A stretch of DNA of 64,000 nt from Phaseolus vulgaris (lineage: Eukaryota; Streptophyta; Magnoliopsida; Fabales; Fabaceae), in the NCBI RefSeq assembly GCF_000499845.2, contig NC_023753.2, positions 11,945,181 through 12,009,180 on the forward strand, written 5' to 3'. The first letter of the stretch is position 1, and each line of letters opens with the position of its first letter. The notes under the pieces were generated by a model, which worked only from the letters and a program-made list of their open reading frames with translations, had not been told where the DNA came from and ran no database searches. The position numbers and the translations under genes were made by a program. This document shows positions 37,357 through 49,224 of this stretch, one piece after another.

Positions 37357-39742
37357 CAAGAGAAAAGCTCTATACTATTACCAGCTCTGCTGAATGATTT
37401 TAGTTCCCTTGAAAGGTTGTGTTTGTCAATCTTTATGCTTTCAATGCATGATTGTGTAAACTAGACTCATTCATGTTGGAATATCCACGACATGTCTGAA
37501 TATCATGTAAATATTATATTTATAGGATTAATTAGTCTTCTATCTTAGGAGTTGTTTCTCAATATATTTTTTTTCCAATTTATTTCCTTACATGATTAGC
37601 GTAAGGAATCTTTTTATATCAGTTGACTTGTACTTGTGCTAGTAATACTACAGAAGTACTTGGTCTAATCATTAGCATAAACAAGTGGTGGTTATTTTTG
37701 TTTTACTTCACATAAAATGACTCCAGTTTCATATTATTGGAGCCTTCATTCTCTCTTACACTCACCACAGGCAAGGGATAACTACAGAAAAGGCTGCCTT
37801 GGCAATAGATGTAGCTTATCTGTAGTGCATTTTGCATTCTGTTTTCAGTGCTCACTCATGCCAGTGTTGTTGTTAACTTGCATCTTTTCATAACTTCTAG
37901 ATAAGGGAGATAAATGCAATGCATACTTCATTCAAGTAGGCTTGCCTGGGAAGCATGTGTAACATCCCTGAATAAGTTACTTCTCTATGGTTTATCCTTC
38001 ACCTCAGCCTCCATTCTGCTCGAGGAGTTGTCTTTGGTCTGCAAGCAGGTATCTAACAACTCAATCACATGTTCTAGATATGTTTTTAGACAGTAATGCT
38101 ACACTTGCCCATGTGAGTGAAAATATAGAACTCTTCTGTTGGCTAAGGTTCCTACAGAATGTTAGAGTAAGACTAAAGCGTGCTGCAGTTGGCTAGCAAT
38201 ATTGTAGCCTCTACAGGAATCTGGGTTTCTATTGTTAGGCTTTTGGATGTTAAAGAGTTCAGTAGACAATGACATTTTAAGATAATGTTGGTTCAGATAG
38301 GTGTTTTAAGACAATAGTTGCTAAAGTTGTAACATAATATATTATGGAACTTTAGCTGTTTAGCCATTTGGACTAAATTTTAATATTCTATGTAAAACTA
38401 GTCATTATTGGAAAATATAATTGGTGTTTTGTTTGAAATATACCAGGAGGTAACCAAAAAGGATTAAAAGGGAAAACAAACTATATATAGCAAAAAGTAG
38501 GCATAAGCTAGCAAAAAATTAGAAAGTTAGCTGATAATTGAAAGCAATTAACTAAAAATTGAGATCTGTTAAGATGATTTTTAGATTGTAATTATTTAGT
38601 ATGTTTATATGCCATTTTTATATAAATTTTATTTTTATTTTATGAATAAAAAAATATGTTTGGATAATTAGAATATATTTTTAATTGATTTTGATCTTTT
38701 AAAGACCAATTAATTTAATAATATTTTTTATTTTCAATAATTTCTTATATTTCCATTTTACTATTAATCTTATATTATATCTTAAAATATACACGTCTGT
38801 GCATTTCTAAATACCATTTTGTATTAGTATTGAGATAAAATAGATAATGGAAAATAGAATAGTTAAATCATAGCTTATGTAAAAAGGATAGAAAGTAAAT
38901 TATTTTAATAAATATTTGAAAGATAGAAAATAACAAAATACAAGAAACTAAATGTTTGATAATAAAACACTATTGAAATAATATATTACGAAATATTATG
39001 TTATTAAAATAAGTTTGTTAATCAAATACTATGAATTCAGTTAAACATACTTTTAATCAATTATTCAGAAACCAAAGTCAACAATTATCTTTTATTTGTA
39101 TTAGCTTGTTTTGTAATATTATTTGATGTCTTCATTACAGGTACTAAACCCATCTTAATCATACAGTATTACTTACTAAAAGAAACAAGATAAAAGTTTT
39201 CTGAAATAAGTAGATTGTTACATGCTAAGTAGCCTTCAATAATAAATGTTACACTAATTACTTTTTACTTTTCTGAATTGCTTTTAATGTTCAATTTTTA
39301 TTCATGAGACCAATCCATTTCTTCTATAAGGAGAAAAATAAAATTGGGGTTTATTGAAAGCAATAAACACACCCATAAGATAACTGGTATGTAAAATTTA
39401 GATAACATAATTAAAGAAGTTACTAGTCCAACAATTGTTCCAGGCATTTTGCAGAATCAATAACTCATTGTAGACCCTGTCTAAAAATTATGGTATTACA
39501 ATACTTGGATGTCAGAAATATCATTGGCTATGGTAGACAGAAAACGAGCAGTTACTTGCCTAGTAAATTGCAGAATTTTTTAGGACCACTGAATCTCTCC
39601 ATGGTGGGACCAACTGAATTCAAAGAATGTCAATTTAGAGAAATTATAGTAATTGAAGATCTAAGAAAACCAGGAATGACAAAACAAACTTCAAACACAT
39701 ATTAGAGGTTATTTCTTGTTGTGGTTGACCTTCCTCTTGACC
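37357..39742. other. ORRM1 3' UTR and intergenic DNA
   Basis: The stretch 37357 to about 38400 is less AT-rich and may include a long 3' UTR or an unrecognised transcribed region. It has no ORF with family resemblance. The remainder is AT-rich. A 71-codon ORF at 39490-39705 has no recognisable motif and is not called. Confidence 0.45.
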
Positions 39743-39750
39743 TTTTGAAA

Positions 39751-40318
39751 AAATAGGCTTGACAAAACAGGCAGTCCGGCCCATTTTGGCCCAACTCTCC
39801 ATTGGTCCGCCAAAAATGTGGTGGGCTGAAAATAGTAATCCATCTCGTCATAGAGTGGGTTGGCAGGCTGGTCTGTCACTTTTTAATTTTTTGTAATTTT
39901 TTTATTTTAATTTATTTACTTGGTTATAATAATTTATATAATTTTCTGGACAATAAAATACAAGAAAGAATAATAAAATAAAATAAAATTTTAATATTTT
40001 AATGAAACAATATTTAATACTTAATAAAATAAATTAAATATCAACAATATTTCAATGAATTAAATTATGTATAAAGAAATTAATGCAAATAAAGTTATAT
40101 ATAAAATATTGATCACTACCAATTTTTATTTAAAAAATATGAGATTTCTTTTTAAAAGTGTAAAAAATAAAAAGGGCGGGCTGGTGGACCAGTTCACCCC
40201 GTCTCGCTTATGACCTGCCAGGTTGGTGGTTAGACAGGTTGGGCCAATATGAGTTAGCAGGTTTAAAAAGTGAATCCGTCCCACCTAAATTATGTCAGAC
40301 CTGTTTTGTCGTCCCTAT
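39751..40318. mobile_element. Non-autonomous hAT element, 568 bp
   Basis: The terminal inverted repeats are AAATAGGCTTGACAAAACAGG on the left and, reversed, ATAGGGACGACAAAACAGG on the right. An exact 8-bp target duplication TTTTGAAA flanks it (39743-39750 and 40319-40326). Ends are GC-rich with GGCCCA/GGTTGG words around an AT-rich middle. No transposase. An 8-bp duplication with a TAGGG-type terminus identifies the hAT superfamily. Confidence 0.85.
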
Positions 40319-40690
40319 TTTTGAAAGTTGCTCATCTATTTTGATTGTCAGTTCCATTGTTACTATTGATGTTGATTTCTATTGTGTTGACATTGATTTG
40401 AATTGGAGCTATTGGTTTTGATTTAGATTAAATTTAATCTATTATTATTTTATAATGAATTATTATTATCTTATCATTGAAGTTGTTTTATTCCTTATAT
40501 GATATTAAATCATGATGTTTAATTACTTGGATGTGTGACTTAATTATTCCAAGTGGACTCATGTTATACATTTTTCAAAAAAATATCTTAGTTTCTTGTA
40601 AAGATAATTTGATAAAAATTATGTGTAGTAATTAATGATTATTACACGTGATCCTATTAACTTAATGTATTATTATGTCAACTATAGATT

Positions 40691-40889
40691 GTTGAAGATT
40701 TGACTACAACAAGTGTAGATGATGCATATGTTGTAAGGAAATTTAAGATCAAAATAAGAGAGGTTGAAGTCTAATTATTGTGGTTACGATACGACATTTT
40801 TACAACCAATCTCTCTTATTTTGATATTCAATTGCTTCCCATGCAAAATATGCAACATCTACACTTGTTATAGTCAAATCTTTCAACAA
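40691..40889. repeat. Imperfect inverted repeat, about 80 bp arms (hairpin)
   Basis: The left arm 40691-40764 and right arm 40806-40889 pair almost throughout, with a 41 bp loop. Shared blocks include GATTTGACTAxAACAAGTGT, AGATGxTGCATAT and ATCAAAATAAGAGAGxTTG. A transcript of either strand could fold into a long stem with a few bulges. It could be a young MIRNA or siRNA hairpin, a tiny foldback transposon, or an inverted duplication. No match to a named miRNA is claimed. Confidence 0.8.
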
Positions 40890-40931
40890 AATGCAGTTGA
40901 TATAATACATTCAATTAGTAGGATTACATGT

Positions 40932-41393
40932 TGTTGGAGATCCCACATCGACTAGAGATGAGAATATTTCATTGTATATAAGTGGGTGCAAACCTCACCC
41001 CATGAGCCGATTTTATGGGGTTGAGTTAGGCTTAAAGTCCACTTCGTAATATGGTATCATAGCCATTTAAAACCTATCCTAGCAAGTGTTTATTAGGTTT
41101 ATTAGACCACCTGCTATCAGGCCGTTATCGGACCACCCATAATATGTTATCCCGGGGGACTGCAAATCCTTTTTCCCCAGTTCAAATCCGGGTGTCGCTT
41201 GATCGATAAGACACTTGAAATGAAAGATTATATTACGTTTTTACGAGCTGCCACTCTCGGCGTGAAGGGGTGTGTTGGAAGGAATAATAAAGACTAGAGA
41301 TGAGAATATTTCATTGTATATAAGTGGGTGCAAACCTCACCCCATGAGCTGGTTTTATGGGGTTGAGTTAGGCTTAAAGTTCACTTCGTAATA
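40932..41393 (+). mobile_element. TRIM retrotransposon carrying an extra insert, 462 bp
   Basis: The 5' LTR begins TGTTGGAGATCCCACATCG at 40932. The 3' LTR begins at about 41274 and ends TTCGTAATA at 41393. The 5-bp target duplication CATGT is exact (40927-40931 and 41394-41398). The primer-binding site is TGGTATCATAGCC, with one change from the other copies. The 3' LTR has lost part of its start (GGAAGGAATAATAAAG in place of the GGAGATCCC stretch). The interior has about 95 extra bases compared with the 20368 copy; see the entry at 41150. Confidence 0.88.
41150..41245 (+). other. Insert resembling plastid tRNA-Cys(GCA) 3' part, inside a TRIM
   Basis: GGGGGACTGCAAATCC is an anticodon arm with GCA in the loop. 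CCCAGTTCAAATCCGGGTGT is a T-arm plus the start of the acceptor strand. Together (about 41152-41200) they look like the last two thirds of a plastid-type tRNA-Cys. About 45 bases of possible 3' flank follow. The 5' third (D-arm) is missing, so it cannot be a functional tRNA. The match is from memory of the family, not from a search. Confidence 0.65.
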
Positions 41394-41398
41394 CATGT

Positions 41399-41794
41399 AA
41401 AAATAATTAATTATTGCAAACAATCCTTATCAAATTATCATTAAAAGAAGCTAAGATGATTTTCCTGCAAATGGTAACATCAATGATTGAGGCAACACAT
41501 TGATTAGATCACTACATTTTGCAGGATATTTCAGTACATGTTCTAAAGCTCAAACATGTAATTACAATAGTGTACCGAGTCAACTATAATATAATGCTTT
41601 GAAGTACAAGTGTCGAACCCACAAGGAATAGATTTTGGTAAAATTTTATAGTTCAACACTCACTAAGTATCTAAACATGGTAATATTGAGATTAAAAAAG
41701 TGACTTTGCATATTGAATTAAAGAATAATAAAGCATTTAACACAGTTCTCACAACCCTTCTTGTTCTTGATTTTAAATCATGTAACAAAAGTAT
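41399..41794. other. Unassigned repeat-like DNA
   Basis: It contains AGTACAAGTGTCGAACCCAC, a phrase I associate with dispersed plant retroelement sequence. No ORF. It is probably decayed mobile DNA between the TRIM and the truncated copia element. Confidence 0.4.
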
Positions 41795-44700
41795 CCACCT
41801 TATTAATTCTCAATTTACTTCTCTTGTGATAGTCATATCAACTTCTTGGGGCAATCTCTGATCACCTTCATCCCAAGAATTTTCTTTGCAGGACCTAAGT
41901 CTTTCATGGAAAAAGACTTGCTTAAAGCATTCTTCAAACCAACAATCTTGGTTTTACTTTAACATATCATTGACATATAATAGTAGGATAACAAAGTTTC
42001 CATCTTCATACCTCTTGATGCACACACAATGGTCAGCAGTTGTCTTCTTGAAACTGTGTTTGGTCATGAAAGATTCAAACTTCTTATACCATTGTCTAGG
42101 TGCTTGCTTCAGACCATACAAACTCTTCTTCAGATGACACACCAAGTGTTCCTTGCTTGGTTCTTCATAACCTTCGGGCTGCTCCATATAGATTTCTTCT
42201 TTGACGTCTCCATGTAGGAAAGTTGTTTTGACATCAAGTTGTTCAAATTCTAGGTCTAGGCTAGCTGCTATACCCAATGCTACTCTTATGGAGGAATACT
42301 TCACCACTGGTGAGAATATCTCATAAAAACCATCTCCTTTCACCCTTTCACAACAATTTGATCTTTCTACCTTGGTCTCAAGCTTCCCTCTTCAGTTTTA
42401 AGCCTATACACCCATTTGTTTTTCAAGGATTTTCTTCCTTTAGGTAGCTCCACCAGATCATAAGTATGGTTCTCGTGTAAAGAGTTCATCTCTTCTTCCA
42501 TGACTTTGATCCACTCCCCTTTCTCAATTGATTCCATAGCCTCTGAGAAGTTTTGAGGTTCACCATTATCTGTCAAAGTAATATAATCTTCTTTAGGATA
42601 CTTTGATGGTGGCTTTCTTCTTATTTCAGAGCACTCAATTCAACTTGCATTTGTTGGTCTAAAGGATCAGGTTCTTGTTGTATTTGAGGGTCTAACATTA
42701 TTTAATCATGATCTGGTTGTTCATTAGTCTAGTCAGGAACTGGGTGAGCAGGATCTGTCTGTTGGTCTATTTGATTAGGATCTATTTTTTTAGGAATCTC
42801 TCCCCCTGAATCAATGCAATATCTGGACTTGCACTGATTTTTCTCTTGAATATCTTTGATCGTTTGTTCCTTAAAGAACACAACATCTCTGCTTCTAACA
42901 ATTTTCTTCTTTATAGGATCCCACAATCTATACCCAAATTCATCCTTTAGGGACCTAAGGTATATGCACTCATTGACCTCAACATTTATCTTTTTTCTTT
43001 CATCCTTTGGAATATGACAAAGGCTCTGCATCCAAATACTCTCAGATGATTGAAGGATGTCTTCTTCTTGTACCAAACTTCCTCTGGAATCTTTCCATCT
43101 AGAGGTATTGAAGGTGTAAGGTTTATGAGATCAACTGTAGTCTTTATTGCTTCATCCTAGAAAGACTTGGGGAGGTTTGCACCTTGTAACATGCATTTGA
43201 CTTTCTCTTCAATAGTACGATTCATCCTTTCGGCTACTCCATTCAGTTGAGGAGTCTTTGGTGGTGTCTTTATCATTCTAATGTCATACATCTTGCAATA
43301 GGCTTCAAAAGGACCACAATACTCTCCACCATTGTCGGCTTTCAGACACTTAAGCTTTTTTCCAGTCCCACACTCTATTAGAGCATGAAATTTTTTAGAT
43401 GCTGACAGTACCTGATCTTTGGTTTTCAATAAGTGCACCCATACTCTTCTTGAGTGATCATCAATAAATGTAACAAAGTAGTAGGCCCCATCAAGAGATT
43501 TTTCAGATGGTGCACAAACATTTGTATGTACAAGTTCAAGTACCTCTTGTCTCCTTAAGGGATCGCTTGATCTATGAAAACTAACTCTGCATTGTTTATC
43601 ATAAATACAATCAGTACAGGATTCCAAGATTTGAGCCTTTATATTTAGCAAGTGGTTTTTGGCGAGCATCGGGAGTGCTTTCTCACTCATATGCCCCAAT
43701 CATCTGTGCCAAACATCTTTGGAGTTTGTAGCAACACTTACTTTTCCAGAAAAAATTCTTCCTTGCATAATGTAAAGGGATCCTTCCTCTAAACCTCTGG
43801 CAATGACTAGGTTCCCTTTTTCTAGTTTTCACTTTCCAGTACCAAAATGGCTTATAAAATCAACATCATCCAACTTACCCGTTGAGATAAGGTTGAGACG
43901 CATTTCTGGAACATGCTTCACTTCCTTCAATTCAAGTTTGTTTCGTGTGTCTATTAGTAACACGATATCACCAATACCTACAATCTTGCTTGTAACATGG
44001 TTTCCCATTTTCACAGTACCATAGTCACCTTTCTTGTAATTTGAAAAGAAACCTTCATGTTGACTTACATGGAAAGAGGCACCAGAATCAACGATCCAAG
44101 ACAAATCACCATATGCAACATTTAGGTAATTGTCTTCTCCAATAAAAAAAACCTTCATCATCAACGACGACGACTGTGGTTGGAATACAATCCATCTTCT
44201 TTGGATCAACTAAGTTTGGATGGACAGTTCCGGCTTTCTGATTTCTCTTCAGAAATATGCATTCAGATCTCTTATGACCTTCTTTACTACAATAATAGCA
44301 TATTGTTTTTGTGTGAGATTGAGAATGACCTTTGGCTTTGCTCTTGTTTCTTCCACGGGATTCATTTCTCCCACGGGTTTCACGTCTTTCTCGCTTCAAT
44401 AACATTTGCTTCATATTGAAAATTTGTACCTCTTTCTTTCCTTCTGGATGTAGAGCGTGACTACTAGTGTGTCCCAACTCTCAGGCAACGAACTGAGTAG
44501 CAAAAGTGCATGCAACTCATCATCAATCTTCATATCTATCTTTTTCAATTGATTGACAAGACCCTTGAATGAATTTAAGTGTTCCATCATACTTTGACCA
44601 TCCGTGTAGTCAAATTTTCCCAGTCTTCTAACAAGAGATGCTTTATTTCTTGGAGTTTTCTTTTGAATCATAGATTAAAGTTTTGACCATAACTCATAAG

Positions 44701-44930
44701 CATTTGTGTATGTGAACACGTGCTCTAACAAAATTATATCAATATACTTTGAAATCAATGCAACAGTTTTTCGATTCAAAAGTTCCCAATCTTTATCACT
44801 TTTACCTTCTGCTTATCTATGCAAGAAATGGGCTCATGCATATCCTTACAATATAAGTGATCCTCCATCATGGGCTTCCAATAGGAAGAGTTGTCCGTTG
44901 TCAACTTGAACATGTCTCCATCCTAAATGG
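41795..44930 (-). pseudogene. copia gag-pol polyprotein, broken and 3'-truncated
   Basis: In order on the minus strand: gag (about 44671-44411) with LLSSLPESWDTL. Next is a CCHC zinc knuckle CYYCSKEGHKRSEC (about 44303-44262). The protease active site is WIVDSGASFHVS (about 44106-44070). The integrase has the pre-integrase domain, TFIDDHSRRVWVH and KADNGGEYC (43699-43157). Reverse transcriptase segments lie at 42576-42367 and 42343-41954, with LDVKTTFLHGDVKEEIYM and SLYGLKQAPRQWY. The last continues after a frameshift as SMKDLGPAKKILGMKVIRD. The catalytic box reads YVNDM instead of YVDDM, which should abolish activity. Several stops and frameshifts break the chain. Confidence 0.88.
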
Positions 44931-44969
44931 CTCATTCCATCTTGTATCAAAACCAAGCTCTGATGCCAT

Positions 44970-45414
44970 TGTTGGGAAAATCAAAACTAATTCTCCCTCT
45001 TTGGTGTAGATACAAAATGAGCACTTGCGGTAACAATAAGCAAATAAAAGAAAATATAGCAAAATTGAATAATGACACTAAATCTCACCCAACAAGGATG
45101 AAATACAATGTCTCTCTAACATCTCACTACGATTTGTAATCTCACACTATGGTGGATCTCTATTCTCCCGTTTACTCTCTATGTTTCTTTTCTCACTTGC
45201 TTGCTTTTCTCTTCCTCACAACTTCCCTTTATATAGAGAATGAGAGGAAGACTTCTTCATAAAGAGATAGTGGATAACTAATGCTTATCACATTTTCAAG
45301 AGAGAGTTACAATTCCTAGACTTTTGGAATGGTCATCATTGAATATATTCAATGGATTAGTTATCAAGATTTATTAATCATGGTACCCATTAAAATAAGG
45401 AGGGATTCCCAACA
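44970..45414 (-). repeat. LTR of the truncated copia element, 445 bp
   Basis: It starts and ends with the inverted repeat TGTTGGGAA/TTCCCAACA. It is directly followed, on the minus strand, by the primer-binding site TGGCATCAGAGC (44968-44957). A TATA-like CTATATAAA lies at 45236-45228 on the minus strand, so this is the 5' LTR with the element's promoter. Confidence 0.88.
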
Positions 45415-46139
45415 CTATATGCAAACATTTCTTTTTCTTTTAATCCCTTCTTGCTTTTGTTTTTGGATATTTGATCTTTTCTAGATTAGATGTTTCAACA
45501 TTCAACTCAAGTAAGGAATTTATGAAATAATTGATACAAAATTGAATTAAGAATTGGAGTCAAATATTTAGAAATTAGTTGTAGATTCAATTGAAAAAAT
45601 AAGCAATGGATTTACGATGTTATTGAATTGAATTTTCTTTTAGTTGAAGTCTGTTTCCTCACTTCTATTTTTTTTAAAAAAATCTATCATTTTTTAATTG
45701 AATAATTAGTACATTCAGAGATTCTTAAATATATTGCAAGCTATTAATGATACTATACATTGAAGCACTCCTTGTGTGGCACTAGGATTTCTTCTTCCCA
45801 TGTTGTCTTTAAAAGAAAATGTGTATTTCGTTTCTCTTTTCTAAATTAATATATTTCAGTTTTTGTTCCTCTGTCATTTGTTATTCACATTTTGGTTTTC
45901 ATTTTGTAGAAGAGTTTAAGGGTTTGCTTTGTTTTAAATTTAGGTTACATTTAATGTTAAAAAAACATTCCCAACTAAATTACTTTGGAAATAAGATTAT
46001 TACTAATAAATTTTTAAGAAAAGTTTAAAAACAATAGGTTAATATATATGATCCATTATCCTGCTATTGTTTATAAACATTCATGATGGTCTTTTAAGTT
46101 TGTTTTTTTTGTTAAATATGAGAATTTTTTTTTTAATAT
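45415..46139. other. AT-rich DNA between two copia relics
   Basis: No ORF with retroelement or host similarity. Probably old intergenic DNA or completely decayed element sequence. Confidence 0.45.
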
Positions 46140-46276
46140 TACTTTCTAAGGAAGAACATGATCAAATTGGATCAAAAGATCAAATTACAGATATTCTCAC
46201 TAAGCCATTGAAGATCGATGCTTTTATCAAGTTAAGATATCTGTTGGGCATGAAGGTTGTTCCAAATCATAATTAA
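46140..46276 (+). pseudogene. copia RNase H C-terminal tail
   Basis: The reading KEEHDQIGSKDQITDILTKP is followed by a LxLRYLLGM-type tail and a stop near 46276. DQ-x-ADI-x-TKPL is the typical end of copia RNase H. A purine-rich tract, AAGGGAGGA, follows directly (about 46275-46283) before the LTR. Confidence 0.82.
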
Positions 46277-46283
46277 GGGAGGA

Positions 46284-46531
46284 TGTTGGTTATTAATTCA
46301 CATTTTATTAATCTTAAATTATTTACCGTTAGTATTACATTAATGGTCAGTTTATAGGGCTGTTAGTATTCCTATTTTATAGCTTCCAGTAAATGTAATT
46401 TTATTATATATATTATTGAAGTAAATCAAAATGAATGTATCAGTTCAACAGTTTTGCAATTTCATGCAATTACGTTCAATCAGTTTCTACAACTTTTTGC
46501 CTTTTGTTATTTCCTTCAATTAGTTTCTACA
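46284..46531 (+). repeat. copia LTR, about 248 bp
   Basis: It begins TGTTGGTTATTAATTC after the purine tract and ends TTTCTACA. The primer-binding site TGGTATCAGAGTC starts at about 46534. The run TTTATTATATATATTATTG near 46400 may serve as TATA region. Confidence 0.8.
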
Positions 46532-46557
46532 ACTGGTATCAGAGTCAGTCTGTTATC

Positions 46558-48995
46558 ATGAACTCTACCCAATTATCAGTCCCTATCCTTGATGGAAAAA
46601 ATCACAATCGGTGGTGTGTGCAAATGAGATTTTTGTTTGATTATCATGAGTTATGGGATGTCGTTGAGAGTGGAGTGTCTGCATTAGCTGATAATGCAAC
46701 TGAGGCGCAACGAGTAGCGCATCGTGACCAGAAGAAGAAGGACAACAAGGCTTTGTATCTCATCCATCAATGGATGAATGACGAGACGTTTGAACAGATA
46801 GAAGGAGCAACAACTGCAAGTGAGGCTTAGACCATTTTGTCAACCAATTATAAAGGTGATGACAAGATCAAGAGGGTGCGTCTTCAAACCCTAAGACGCC
46901 AATATGAACTGCTGCAGATGGAAAACACAGAGAGTGTTGATGTCTATATAAATAAAGTTCTTGCCTTGACAAATCAGATGAAAACCAATAGTGAAACACA
47001 TTTGGAGCAGGCAAAGGTGGAGAAGATTTTGAGGTCTTTAACTCCCAGATTTGAATATGTTGTTGCCGTAGTTGAAAATGCCAATGACATTTCAACAATG
47101 ATAGTAAGGTTAATGTCCTCTTCCCTACGAGCGTATGAGCAGCAGATGAATGACAATAAGATTTAAAAACCAATTGAACAGGCTTTACAAGCACAAGCCT
47201 CAATTGGTAGCTCCTATCATAAACACGGTAGTTCACGAGGCAGAGGACGGGGACGTGGTGGTAGCTATTCCAGTAAAGGTCATGGTGGCCAGAATCATGG
47301 AGGCGTTGAGCAAAACAACACTGGTTCCACTCACAATCCGAGTTCAAATAACTCTTGGCACGGAGGATGTGGTCGTGGAGGACGAGGAGGCATGTATAAT
47401 AAATCAAATGTGGAGTGTTATAACTGCCATAAACACGACCATTATGCAAATGATTGCAGATCAAAAGGTGATAATCATGCTGCCAATTGTGTTAAAGAAG
47501 ATAGTAATCACGAACAAGATGAAGAGGATCATGCAGTATTAATGGCAGCCACATCAAATGAAACTCTAAACAATTAGACTTGGTATTTGGATACAGGTTG
47601 CACAAATCATATGTGTGGTCAGAAGGAGCTGTTTGCATATTTGGATGACTCATTTTGCACAAAAGTGAAATTCGGTGATGGCAGGTTCGTTCTGGTGACT
47701 GGAAAAGGGCGAATTCTTATCACATTGAAGAATGGTGATCACAGGTACATCTATGATGTTTTCTATGTACCTGATATGAAAAGTAATCTTTTAAGTATGG
47801 GACAGCTGGCCAAAAAGGGTTACGTGATGCACATAGTTGAAAATCAATTCTCAACTTTTGATAAAAAAAGGTAGTTTGATTCTTAAAACTTTTTTTATCA
47901 AAAAACCGCATGTTTCTAGTAGATTTTCATATGGGTGATTTCAAGTGTTTGAATGCAATAGTGAATAATGAATCGTGGTTATGACATTTACGCTTTGGGA
48001 ATTTTCACAGTTTGGAAAATCTCTCCAAACAAAATTTAGTGAATGGTTTACCCTATATTCATCACCCTGATCAATTGTGTGAGACTTGCATTTTTTTGAA
48101 AGAATCATTGGATACCATTTGTTAAGGAGCCTTGGCGTGCGAAATTTCCTTTAGAGCTTGTTCATACTGATGTTTGTAGCCCGATGAACATATCATCAAT
48201 TGGAGGTAATAAGTATTTTTTAACCTTTATTGATGATTTTTCAAGGAAAACCTGGATTTATCTATTGAAAAACAAGGATTAAGTATTCCATTGCTTTAAA
48301 ATATTTAAAGCATTTATTGAAAGATAGAGTGACGGACTAATTAAGATGGTGCCTAGTGATGGAGGGGGTGAGTACAAGTCTAATGAGTTCAAGAGGTATT
48401 GTGAAGAACTTGGGTTCCAGCATAACATAACTTGTCCCTACACACCTCAACACAACAGAGTTGCCGAGAGAAAGAATAGAACAATCATGAACATGGCGAG
48501 GAGCATGCTTAAAGCGAAAGGTATGCCAAATTATTTTTGGGCTGAGGCCGTAACATGTGCGACATATTTGATAAACAGATCACCCACTTGGAGTGTTCCT
48601 AACACAACTCCGATTGAGGCATGAAGCGGATTCAAACCTAATGTGCAGCACTTGAAGGTATTTGGGTCAATTACTTGTGCTCATGTCCCCAAGGCAACAA
48701 GATTGAAGTTGGATGATAAGGCAGTGAAGACCATTTTCATTGGATATAAGCATGAGGGATACAAACTATATAATCCAATGATAAAGAAGGTGATTGTTAA
48801 TCGTGATGTTACATTTGCCGAAGATGAGGAATGACAATGGAATGCATCAGCTGAAATGGATTCGAAAAAATGATATATTTATGTTTTAAACGATGATGTG
48901 GAAGAATGAGTCACTCTACCTGCAGTTCAACCTGAAGCTGTAATTCAACCTGAAATCGCAGCTCCAATTACAACTATGATGGAGCGACCAAGAAG
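46558..48995 (+). pseudogene. copia gag-protease-integrase, broken
   Basis: The gag ATG at 46558 opens MNSTQLSVPILDGKNHNRW, a typical copia gag start. The first stop replaces a Trp-like position at 46828; the frame continues with TILSTNYKGDDKIKRVRLQ and a further stop at 47163. A Gly/Arg-rich stretch precedes the zinc knuckle CYNCHKHDHYANDC (about 47418-47460). The protease region has WYLDTGCTNHMCG (47581 on). Several frameshifts lie between 47870 and 48345. The integrase resumes with GEYKSNEFKRYCEELGF and the block around HNRVAERKNRTIMNMARSML, then KVFGSITCAHVPKATRLKLD. Reverse transcriptase is absent. Confidence 0.88.
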
Positions 48996-49224
48996 GTAGC
49001 AACGACTCCTAGCCGGAGTCTATCCCTCAAGACTTTCATAAATCTTTTTCTAAGTAATTTACTTAGATCACAATTAAGAATGAAAAACACAATTTTATGT
49101 AAGAAATCAATGCAAAGCAATAAAACAATTAAGAGAAAAAAATTGCTATCTAAAAATACCACGTATCTAAAAATGGCACGGTGAATTATTAAATTTACCA
49201 CGTGTTTCCATAACTGAAGAATAC

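Larger units (their letters stand above)
41795..45414 (-). mobile_element. Truncated Ty1/copia retrotransposon
   Basis: A 5' LTR (45414-44970), primer-binding site, gag, protease, integrase and part of reverse transcriptase run leftward. The element stops within reverse transcriptase near 41795, so RNase H and the 3' LTR are missing. Loss of the 3' end means no target duplication can be found. Confidence 0.88.
46140..49010 (+). mobile_element. Ty1/copia relic with a shared LTR
   Basis: The order is: end of RNase H (46140-46276), polypurine tract, one LTR (46284-46531), primer-binding site, gag, protease, integrase. It is lost before reverse transcriptase at about 49010. The single LTR is both the 3' LTR of an upstream copy and the 5' LTR of the downstream copy. 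The CACTA relic starts about 200 bp further on. Confidence 0.82.

Noticed and set aside
39490..39705. 71-codon plus-strand ORF next to a hAT element
   Set aside because: Low-complexity composition, no domain, no promoter, and flanking DNA is repeat.
41150..41205. Annotating the tRNA-Cys-like stretch as a tRNA gene
   Set aside because: The acceptor 5' strand and D-arm are missing and the locus is inside a TRIM, so it cannot make a functional tRNA.
41886..42217. Plus-strand ORFs of 62-83 codons in the copia region
   Set aside because: They are antisense to the reverse transcriptase reading on the minus strand.
46868..47464. 198-codon minus-strand ORF
   Set aside because: Antisense shadow of the copia gag and zinc-knuckle region.
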